NCBI RefSeq assembly: GCF_000003815.2
Contig: NC_049986.1
Span: 17,930,457-17,994,456 of the forward strand
Length of the DNA: 64,000 nucleotides
Direction of reading: 5' to 3'
DNA from: Branchiostoma floridae
Lineage: Eukaryota > Chordata > Leptocardii > Amphioxiformes > Branchiostomatidae
Below the pieces are notes generated by a model, which saw only the letters and a program-made list of their open reading frames with translations, was not told the DNA's origin and did no database searches. Positions 40,601-52,600 of the stretch are shown here, piece by piece (position 1 is the first letter of the stretch; every line of letters begins with the position of its first letter). The position numbers and the translations under genes are program-made.

Positions 40601-43600
40601 GCACTTTATACGACTTTCCTCACTTAACTCGGGTGTAAATGAGTAATGCTCCAGTAGACGAGGGGGTGGAGAAGGAATTGCACACCCCTCCTTTACCATA
40701 AAAAGTCATGTGCAGGTCAGGCAAACAGGTAAATGCCTGTCTGCCTGCTCATCTGTCGAATCGACAGGAGAATCCAAAAAGAAAAAAAAGCTTTATCTTA
40801 CTAAGATTCTTAGCATGTTTTAACTGTTTGTACAGGATGGGGTGCCATCAAGTACAAGCCTGAGATCTTCATGTGCACGTTCGACACCAACGGCGCCGTC
40901 CCCTACACCATCTTCATCGTGGTTGCCGGGACGATCATCCCACTGGCCGTCACGGCAAAGTGCTACATCCAGCTGTTCTGGACGGTGCGTAATATCCGCA
41001 TTATAAATATCATATGTTTCCACATACATGTATTCTAAAACGGGTCTCAGGGGCTCAAGATGTCTTACTTAGGGACGTCTGTGGTGCAAAAGATGTTGGT
41101 AGCTTGAGGAATAAGTCCAAACTACTTTACTGGTTCCAGCTGCTTTACTGGTTCCAAATGCAATCCAACTATCTTCCTCCTTGCCCCATTCCTTACAGGT
41201 GCACCGGACACAGGACCGCATCAACCAGCGCCGCAGCAGTGTCTCTAGCATGTCCTCCAACCAGGTTCGTACAAGATTAATGAAAGTAGCAAGCAGTCTG
41301 ATGTACATTATGATTTCTGTATCTGTATCTTTATCTACATAGCCAGTATAGCCACCCTTTGGCATAGCACACCAGATTGATAATATTGTATAGCCTAGAA
41401 TCTTCAATTTGATTATACTGCTACTGTGATTGGGAGTAAGATTAGCAGTCTTCACACCGCGCTTCTATACGGCTCTGTCCAGCAGGTTCACCCTAGTTAG
41501 ACCACACACCTTGATGTCCCTCCTAACACTCCTAACGATCACTGGTACCTGACAATTTCTCTTTGGTGATTTCAAGTACAGCATTAGATTAATATTTATT
41601 AGTTACTACATAGCCAAATGTGTTACATTGTATCCATTACAACTGTTGTGCAATAAATTTCGACTTGACTTTGTCCTCCAACCGGGCCAACAAGCAGCAA
41701 TTAGACCGCATACCTTGATGTCCTTTCTAACACATTCACACACACTAACACATTCTATCCAGGATTTCTTTGGTCTACAACAACCTCTGTTGCTTGACAA
41801 TTGCAATTTGGGGATTTCATGTACAGCATTTAGATAAATGTTACTATACACTATACCAAATTGTCTTACATGTACATTGTGCCCATTACAATTGTTTGAC
41901 TTATCCTCCCACCAGGCCGACAAGCAGCGGCTGGGGAAGAAGCTGCTTGCCGCTCTGATCGTGTTTGTGACGTGCTTTCCCACTACAATTTGTATTAGTA
42001 TGTTTCTTTATTGTGAAGTTTGAATAAACAAAACTTTGAATTGACTTTGACTTGTCTCACAGGCCGACAAGCAGCGTCTGGGGAAGAAGCTGCTTGCCGC
42101 TCTGATCGTGTTCGTGACGTGCTGGGGACCGTACGCGGTGGGAATGCTGGTGGCTACATCCCGACCCGTGGAGGGGTGGGTGCACGTGGTGACCATGTGG
42201 CTGGCGCTGATAGAGAGCGGACTTAACGCCATCATCTACGGTTTCATGAATTCGCAGCTCCAGGCTGCCTACAAGGAGATGTTCACGCGATGGAAAGCTG
42301 TGAGGAAAGAGAAGGCTTCGAGTCCTGAGCCTACTCCTGTTTGACTCCGAAAATAGATCATAGGACAGGTAGAAAATACCGGTAGGATGAATTTGAGTTC
42401 TTTTTCACAACCTGGCTGCCAACAAGATGTTCACAAGGTGGAAAGCTGTGAGGAAAGAGAAGGCCTCGAGTCCTGAGCCTACTCCTGTGTGAAGTAACGT
42501 TGAAAATAGATCATAGGATGAAAATGATCATAGGACTGGTAGAAAATAGGATGAATTTGAGTTCTCTTTTTCACAACTTGGCTGCCTACAAGATGTTCCC
42601 GTGCTGGAAAGCTGTGAGGAAGGAAAAGGCCTCCAGTCCTGAGCCTACTCATGTCTAAAATACTCCCGAAAATAGATCCATCAGGCTGGTAGAACGAATG
42701 ATAAATTGGAGTTTTCTATTCCACAACCAGTGGTTAAGTCTTACCTACCGACATTTTGCATACATATTGTGGCTAGAAGCAGCAGTCCAGTCAGAAGCTC
42801 TGAAGAAAAAGTCTGATAGACATTGAAATGTAACAAGACATCACTGGATGTGAAAACGAAGACTCATCCCGTATGAAATACTGCTTGATATAAAATAATG
42901 AAAGACTATGGATGAGGGGATAGATGTAGGAGCAACTACATATTTGCCATTCAGAAGTCATAAATGTAACCCTTGGAAAAGGAAAGACTGAATTCAATTT
43001 GCTTTCTTGATTGTGTCTTTTAGAATATCCTTGACAAGGCAAGTTTCTGTCATATATAATATATTTCTGTCATATATATATCTTATATAAAATATGTATC
43101 AATGACACTATCATGTCAATACAAATGTACAGCTTTACAGGACCTGTTAATGTGTCTAAAATAAATGGCATTGTACATTGTATGCTACTCAAGAGACACT
43201 GAGCAATACAGATATGTATCTAAATATTGAATATTATGAAAAGCCTTGTGCATAATTGCAAGTAATACAGATTTGGCAACTAACTGTATGTCAAGAAGGG
43301 TATTAGAATTGTAGAATATATTGTGTATCATCAGCATTTGTGACAATTGTACACCTGTCCAACAGTGCTGTACAAATTGAAAGTAATAGTACTAATACCG
43401 GACAGAGCACTTCAAAACTCGAAACATGTTTTTACAACAAATCTAGAAGGGAAGGCTAGGCCTATCCTGGCTGTCCAATTAGCAGTGAGAAAATGGCAAT
43501 TGATCTAACTTTCAAACTGGATGCACTACAGTTTTAATTTCCAGTTCTAAGTTTTGACACTGATATTTAGGCAGGGCTATGGGATAGGCCTATTGGAACA

Positions 43601-46600
43601 ACTGAAAGGCTGGAGGAAGCGCAACAAATGCCTGTGCATGTTTTTTTTTTTTTGTAAGAGAATACCACTGTCTTCTGGAAGGTACAGGAAAACTTTGAAG
43701 TATGGAAAACATACACATAAACATTTCTAAATATATTCAACTTCATATATAGCCATATAAAAGAAGTTCTTTCTGGCAACCTGTTTCGGTTTTGTTCCCT
43801 TGCTGTTAATTAAGGTTGGCCCTCTGTTAAGAATTGCCCTTATTAGTCACTATGCCATGATATGAATGGTATTCATTAGTCTGATGTAATGTATAAAGAT
43901 CCATCAAATAAGATTATATAACAGAATCAAACTACGAGACTCTGAGTCTATAGATCAGTCCCACTACAAGACACACAGGACAAATCATCCTGGACATAAT
44001 GATCCATCATCGTATGGAAGAATGTCTACTGAAGTTTCATACTAGTACATAATACATGTGTATGGTGCAAAGATGTCAAAACTACATTGTAATTAGCTTC
44101 ATCTTACAATGTATGTGTTCCTACAGTAATATCTAGAGTCTTGTGTGTCTACAGGTACACTGTAAGTTGAGGCAATATCTCACTGTGGTATATGTTTGCG
44201 GCCTCGCTGCGTTCGAGCGAGTTGACAAATTGCTCCAAACATTTCCCATCGATAAAAATATGAAACTTTTTATACTTGAGGTGTTCTGTTGTCTTTTTAC
44301 CAATTTTAGTAATACTATTTAGTAGTGCGTGGCCATATCCAATCCACCTTAAACAAATTCACACAAAGGCTATTCGTGCCAGAACCTACAGCCTCAATTG
44401 TCATTGTCAATGTCAGTAGTACCGATGTATTTTGTATGATATTCCCACTGTTTCAATTGAGAATGATAATGTACCACAGTCCACTACGATACCCCACTTA
44501 GTAATCACAAAACCAGTTCAGGAGGCTGGAACAATGTTCCACTGTTGGAACTGCAACGTGCTGTATTGACTTTGGATGTCAAGTGATATTCAAACAATGA
44601 AATAAACTATTGCTGGGTACACAACATATCCTTTTATATTGTCTTGCAGCCTTTTCCTATGTGTATTCCTTACTACCTTCATAATCTTTTACCTAAAAGA
44701 CATGTCATTTCACTCTGTTAAGATGTTTGTCAAAATGGAAAAACCTTAAAAGGGGGAAAGGTGATCCAATAGCCTTTTATAAGGCCATAGGGGTAGTGGG
44801 TTGTTATCCACTGTGTTTGGGACATGGTATTAGGAGGCGGAGACCATCCCTCTCCTCCAACCAGCTTATACCTTCCCATTTTTGCACCTTGGTTGAGTGA
44901 AGAAAGGATTTTCCCAAGGACAAAATGTCTAGCCAGGAATGAAAGGAATTAAACCTGCTACCCCTTGTGTCCGCTAGTCTAGGCTATCGGCCATTCAATG
45001 CTACTTGGAAAAAGTCTGCATATCGAAGAGAAGTTACAAAGCTGTGATGCGATTAAGAGAGATGTGGGCTATGTTACAAGAATTAAGATAGCCGTTGGCA
45101 CCCCTCCACTCTATGTATCTTAGTATAGCCCAAACATGAATATTGAATTGAAAGTGCTCTCTATATGAACTGAAGCCTGAAGTAATAAGACCTCTTCTTC
45201 TACTGGACTGGAGTTCAGCACACGTCAATGCACTCCGTACTAACCCAACACAGGTCTGGAATAGATTGTTTAGCAGCATCAAGGTCTCTGCCTGATTTAC
45301 TAAGTAACCTACAAGGTGAAACAGGCTAGGACTCACCATTTCATCTCCATGCGCTGCAGGTACTCTGGCCCAGCATTACACACAGAGCACACAAAGAGGT
45401 AGAACCTGTCTCCATACAGCATGGGCTTCTCCAGGCACTGGACACATGCTAACAAACAAATACTAAAGGTTAACATCTACACAAAAATGTCCAGAGAGGA
45501 TTTAGCTTATAAAACAAAATGTAGGTTAGCTTCAGCTGAGTTTCATGGGTCCATACAGCATGGGCTTCTCCAGGCACTGGACACATGTCAGCAAATAGAT
45601 ACTCTGATTTAAAATTAACACAAAAAAGTACAAAAGTGTTGCTTTAACGTTTTAAACAGTGATTGACTATTTTTAGGTATGTTTCATGGGTCCATACAGC
45701 ATGGCCTTCTCCAGGTTTTGTACACATGCTAGCAAATAAATACTGATCAGATTTAAAATCAACACAAAAATGTCCAATCTGGCTTTAACTTTTAAAACTG
45801 ATGTAGATTAGCTTCAGCTAAGTTTCATGGGTCCATACAGCATGGGTTTCTCTAGGTACTGGACACACGCTAGCAAACAAATACACAAAAATGTCCAGTG
45901 GGGATTTAACTTCTAATAACAGGTAGATTATCTTCTGTAAAGTCTGATGGGTTCATACAGCATTGGCATCTCTAATCAGTCTGCTACAAAGAATACTCAG
46001 GGTTAACTGTCCGAGGATCACTGCTACATACAAACTACACAATAAATCTAAGCTAGAAGTATCGCTTTAAGTTATAAAACAGTCTCAGGTGTTAAAACAG
46101 CCTGAGGTAGCTGTTTTTCATGGCTACTCTGATGACAGAACTAGCTTGTAACTGTATGTTGTATGTAAGATGTAAACTTACCTTCATGGAACCACTGTCT
46201 GCATCTGGAGCACTGTAACATCTTCAGGTACCAGCTGAGGACAACAAAACAAACATACCATGTCACTATTTGTGGTTCTATTTGTATTTAATGAAACATT
46301 ATTAGTATTACACATAATTAAGTATGGAATGTAGATCAGGCCAGGGCTGTCTCCAGCTTTAAATCTTTTCCGACGGACTCGTTGTTTGGGAGCCCATATT
46401 GTTGATTTTCCTGGTTAAACGTGTCATTTTAAACTCATGAAAATAGATTTTCAACAATTTCATGTCATGAAGTTCAGATTATTTTGAAGGATGTTGTAAT
46501 ATTTTTTTCCAGTTCCAACAAGTGAACTTCTGTCCTGGGACGGAGGGAAGGACGGGTCCTAGAGACAGCTATGGTATAGATGTAGAAGACCTCACGAAAG

Positions 46601-49600
46601 TTGCTGTACTTCAAAGATTCTAATGTTTTGTGAAGAATTAAATTGACGGTGTATTGCAGGGTACTTACTCTCCTGGACCTCCGCAGTAGCAGTAACACTC
46701 CTGCTTGTTTGTCCGATGGGCGGAATCCCACGACAGGGAAGTCAACTGCGGGGCAAGGACAACACTCAATATCCACCCAAATCATAGCAATAATAGTTAT
46801 CCATTTCATAATGTAGTACACTGCAGGTATGGGTAATCTAATAAGGCGAACTTAGTGGTAAAGGGGACGTAGTGGTAAATAAATAAAGGGGATGTAGTGG
46901 TAAAGGGAATGTAGTAAAGGTATTGAATATCGGGAAGGTTGAATTTGTGACAAAGCCGGTTAGTTTGAAACAAACTGGAACCGGTATGATGTTAGTTTTG
47001 CAAGTGTAACTGGAACTGGAACCAACAGAACTAGGGCTGCGTACTTGAACTCAACATCAGATACAAGTACAGAGGTCTAAGTAACAAACAGGTATATACA
47101 TGTACACCTGTGTCTGAATGAATGAGTCAACAAAGTAGCCAGTGGTCTCTAATGATGACAAGAACATAAATGAACAGTTAACAGAACATTTATGTAGGCA
47201 GGATAAGTATAAAATTAACTGTCTACTCAGGTGCAGTTACAGTACATTGATGACCGTGTTAATTTTGGTAAAGGCAAAGGGAGTCCCAAAGCCTTTTAGA
47301 GGCACTATGCATGGTGTCTATGGTACGGTATTGAAAGGTAGAGCCCATTCCTCTCCTTCCACTACCTTTCACATCTCCAATGGAAGTCAGGTACCCATTT
47401 TTACACCTGAGTGGAGTGAGGAAAGCCTTTCCCAAGGGCAGAACATCAGTGGCATGTCAATAAAACTAGAGGCCAGAACTGCTGGGTCCTGGGCTACTGT
47501 GTAGGGCCAAACACTGACAAGTTACCCTTACACGATACCACAGACATACATGTAAGTAAATGTAAGAACTGAGTACCGGTACGCAGCCCTAAACAGAAGA
47601 TTTAGTACATGAGTGGGGAGAACCTGCCTGTGATGTCATGTTCATCTGGGACAACAGAGCTGTGTACAGGTTAATGGGGGACAGGGCATGGCAGCCTGGG
47701 ACTGTCTGGCACGGGGGAACAGGGCGGTTAACTTAAATAAAGAACAAATTTAAGGTAAATTCTTCTCAGTAAAGAACAAATTAAAATTATATAATTACAT
47801 TTTAAATATGGCCTGTTTTGTATTATGAGGGGATCCGGAGTGAGAGTCTGGCATGAAGGAACAGCTCGGTTGGAGTGCAGTCACATACATCGTATGATCA
47901 CTTTTTTGGTACAGCCATGCAAAGTTCAGCTGTCTTGCTACACAAAAGGCTGTTTTAGGTTGTTGTCAGTAGTTGGTCCTGTCAAAGCCTGCTTGAAATT
48001 CTATGGGCATTGTATGATGATCACATGATGTATGTGACTGCAGCCTTAGGAAAAATAAACCATAAGTCAAGAACAATCTTAAATGTTACCATTTCAAAAC
48101 TATGGCCTATTTCATATTATGTCTCAGTTAACAAGAAAAGTCTATATTTATCTACCTATGATATAACTGTGTGAATATCCATATGTAAAATTAGGCAATA
48201 AGAAGAATTGTGGTATAATGTAATTCTTACTTCATATGGAAGCGCCAATTTCATCTGTTGAAGTGCTTTAGCTGCAAGAGAACAAAATCAACTGGTTAAT
48301 ACAAAATTTACAATTGTGTCTTTCAAATTTATGTCTAACCACTGCTACCATATGATCATCAAGTCAAGATGTTTGAATGATGGATATCAACTGTTACAGA
48401 CATTTTGATAGGACTTTACAAGTTTTTCAAATACAGTATACAACACATGTCTGCCAGAAAAGGTACAACTTTGAATGCTGCAATATCTACAAAGTCTGCA
48501 AGATGGGGCTGCTGAACTTTTCTACCAACACCAACAGCCTTGAAAAGTGCTCATAAACTCACCATTTGGACCTTTCTTCAGAGCACCTCCTCTCTGTAAG
48601 AAAGTAACAAAGAACTCTCCTTATAAAAATGTACTTTCAAAGTGGACAGAACAGCTCCTGGTTTCATATCTACAATATATCATAAAACAATTTCTGCCAC
48701 AATTCCACAATGGTCAAAATGGTTTGCATCTTATGTGCTTCTTATCACTATTTTCAACGATAACATATAATCATTTCTTTATTTTTATATCTATTTTTTT
48801 CATATCTATCGTTTTCATTTTGATACCAGACTGAGTTTAATGTTGACTGCCCATTTCAATGTTTGTTGGCAGTTTCCACAAAACATAATGGGATATTTTG
48901 CCTAAGTATCATTCAATGTTTTGGTTGCGTACTAAATCAAAAACAAAGAGTGCAAATCTACTATTGGTTAAAAAAAATCTTTTGCCCCCCACATATCAAA
49001 CTTACCTTAACAGAGTTGGCAAAGATGCACTGTCTGCATAACCACTGCACCTCTGGCTCTAACACACTGTCCAGGATGGGGGGCTGGTGACACAGCTGAT
49101 GGTAACCTGGAGCACATGGGGACATGGAAACACTTAAAGATTGTTAGAAACCAACGATCTTCCAAGGAATTCCAAGGCACATATTGTAGACCTACCTACT
49201 AAAACAACTACAACTGTATGGTGAGGGAGCTCAGGAAGCTCGCGAGGAACAGGATGAAGTGTAGAGAGTTGAAGAAAGATTGAATGCAGCTGCAGAGTGT
49301 CCAGATCACTGCAGCAACAGAACACAGTGGACAACTACTACCTACCTACCTAGTCCCTTGATCTCTGGGCCTTATGGGGGAACAGGTAGATATGAAAATT
49401 GAGAGCTGACTCCAGGCTTGCCTGTCTCTCTTCCCACAGTCAACCTTTCCATTTTATGTCCAGTCAGCATCTTTGTATTTATATTGTATGAACTATCTGT
49501 CTTGTCTATAAGGACTAACACTTCAATGAGCTGAACTGGATCAAGATTACTTTTGTATACATGTAACATCACTATGTCTGAACGAGTTTTGAATTTTTTT

Positions 49601-52600
49601 GTAACAAGACAACCTAATTGATGACAAACTAACCAATAGTAGCAACATTGAATCCCATTCATACCTTGACCACATCTGTCACAGATGACTATCTGGTTGG
49701 GCTCCTCTGAGGTGCCATCACTGCACAGGGTACAGGTCAACTCTGTGTTGTAGTTGGGACCTGGAAAAGTAAAGCACAGTACACAAGAAGTGAGCTTTAA
49801 GGTTTATCTAATTGTTAACATGTCTATTTGAATTTCTTTTTTTAAATTTGCCAAAATTTGCCCAGATAGGCTGCCATGGATTTCAGTTGTATTTCAAGAA
49901 TGAAAAAGTAGAAACCAATCAATCAAAACAGCATCAGTCTATAGCTAGTAGAAGAGGTTTAGAGAGTCAACACATGTACAAACTTTTTACATAAACAAAA
50001 GTGTCATTGCTACTTTTGTTCCCTGTTTAGAGCATGGGGCTCAGAAGTCTCATGCTCTAAACAGAGAACAAAGTGCAAGCATGTTATTATCCTGTCAAGA
50101 TAGGGAACAAAAGATGATGAACCAGATACGTAGCATGTCTTTCCACAATCTATTGTCCACAGGGGTTAATGACCTCCACACCTAGGAGGTGGCACTGGAA
50201 GGCTGGCCACTAGTAGTAGGGGCGCAATTTTAGTCAGGCTAAAGAATCAGACAAATTAGGAATTTTAATCTCATTACTTACTCCCCATCATGTCCTTGAA
50301 CATGACCCAAAAGGAAGACTGGTCCTCAAACAGGATGTAACATCGACCCAACTTCTCATCAACCTGAGGAAATAACAACAACAACAACAGGTGAATAAAA
50401 AACTGTGTTCTACTGAAACAATACAGTATACATACATGTATAGTCTATTGGTTGTAATAGCATTAGTTCACTGAGTGTTAGGCATGCACTACACAACATC
50501 TCGCTGTCAGGGCCTGGTTGGGTCTGGGGGCCTAGACGTGTGATTGAGTCAGGCTAACTAAGTGTTAAACAGCCATTTCAATGGTATGACATTGTAAGTA
50601 TAACAGACTAGTAAATGTAGTTCCGTGTGTAGTCTATTGAGCACAGAAAGATTTGGCTCAAAAAGTGTTTAATGAACAGGATAAGTATTTCCCAACAGCC
50701 TAACATTAAATAAATTGTCAACATCCAAAACAAGTTCAATAATCCCCCAGTCATGCATCAAAAACGTTCATCATCCTCAAGTTACTCATCAAATCTTAAA
50801 GAAAACAGGTAGGTGTGCCTGGACATCTTTTTAAGATGCTAAAGAATTCCTTAAGCTTGTTACTCACCTTCTTGACCGTCCCCAGGTAGAAGAGTCCGTC
50901 CGTCCACCTGGCCAGCACGTCCTGCCCCACCACGTAGTCCTTGCGAGGAGACATCTCCAGCCCGCTGCTGCAGTTGGGAGTCACGTTGTAGGGAACCTTC
51001 TCCCTCTTGGGGGTGATCTGGGGGGTGGAGTGTCTCTTCTTGTCTGAGTACGACGGGGAAGCCTTGACTCTGGAGGGGGAGGCCTTCATTCTGGTGGGGG
51101 TCTCGGGTGGGGACTTGTTTGGGGTCCCTGTAAAAAAAAGGTAACGTTAGTTCACCTTTTTTCGCAGGATAACCTATATTCGTTGTGTTGCTAAACAGGG
51201 TATCCAGGGATATCAAGTCGATGGACAGTCGTTTCAAAGTGCACTTACATCATCTGTCGATTTGATATCCCTAAATACATTGTTCTTAACCCTTAAACTG
51301 CCAGACCCGGATATATCCGGCACACATATACATGTCCTGTGTGCCGTACCCGGATATAGGCTTGGCAGTTTAAGGGTTAAAAAGAACGGATAAAAGTTAC
51401 CCTACGGATAAAGGTGAAATGGTGTTAAAGGTATAGGTAGACCCATAGATCTTTTGAGGCTGTGAGGGCAGTGAGTTGTTATCCACTGTATCTGGGACAT
51501 GGTATGGGAAGGTCTTGAGTCTGGAGGAGGAAGCCTTCATTCTATAGTGGGGGTCTCGGGTGGGGACTTGTTTGGAGTCCCTGGGATTCAAGTAGAGCAT
51601 TTATAAAGTTACATGGCACAGGGCTTGACATAGTATACCACCTGCACATGAAGGTAAGTACAGGTTAAATTGGATCGGTGAAGATATGTCCGATGTCTAC
51701 CTGGACCTACCCTGGACTGTACATGTACCTTGTACTAGGTATATACAGGTTAGTGTAGGTAAATAGGAGCTATGTGGGTATTTCTGATGTCAAACTGCAC
51801 AGGTCTACATGTAACCTGCACTGGTGGTCAGCTATTCAAGTATTTAGAGTCTTGACTGTAGCTGCACTGTGCAAAGCTGAACATGTACAGGAGCAATGTT
51901 ACCATGAAAAAGCCCCTCCTGTCTGTCCATATCAGTACTGCATGACAATTCCAGACAGAAAGATAATGCAAAACCCTGCAAGCAATCAATGTCAAAAACC
52001 GAATAAAAAATAAAAATTTGATCAAATTTTCATGCATATGTGAATGGTGTACAAAATTTCAATTTTCAAATGATTTTAAGTTGGATTTTTTGTTTAAAGA
52101 GTGTAGTAGTAGTAGTAAGGGCATATGGTGTTATACAGCACAGTTGGGGTTATACATACAGAATACAACACGGTGTATTCCGTATCACCCAATTGCAAGG
52201 TACCAGATCCGACCCGCGAGAGGGCTGGGACCGAGGGTGATGCGGATTACACCCTGTTGTATTTTATTTATGTCATACCTACCTGAGAAAACCCCTGTTT
52301 TGATGCGAAATGCGCCAGAAGTTGAACAAATTTGGTGCCCTCGAACAAAAAGTGTTGCAACAGTAATGTTCCAACGTCCGAATCAGGTATTCGAACTTTC
52401 GATGGCACTGCACTCGTCCCGCTCGAAACAGTTTGATTTATTCGAATGGAGCCCGTGTGATACAACTTACAGCCGGTCTGATACGGAAGTTATCACCCGG
52501 TCCAGAACACCTGTATAGAACGTTTTCATGTCACAGGTACGACATAATGCTCCTTACAGGGTAATATGCCCTTTCTTTTAAAGAAAGAAAAACATGAAGT

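Larger units (their letters stand above)
1354..45336 (-). other. PCL intron 12 (43,983 bp) hosting the GPCR gene
   Basis: GT-AG intron splitting the Trp-358 codon. Apart from the GPCR exons and the repeats listed separately it is AT-rich with no recognised gene; stretches 1354-3100, 4450-5340, 13000-15900, 26170-28280, 35000-36900 and 42700-44740 show only short, uninformative open frames. Confidence 0.85.

Noticed and set aside
51511-51580. Additional coding exon of PCL
   Set aside because: Acceptor and similarity to exon 4 are real, but a net two-base insertion leads to an in-frame stop and there is no donor; called a pseudo-exon.
52018-52518. Longest open frame in the window (166 codons, plus strand) as a gene
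   Set aside because: It runs over a palindrome and CpG-rich repeat-like sequence inside a PCL intron, has no recognisable domain, no splice-compatible neighbours and an amino-acid composition typical of random frames.
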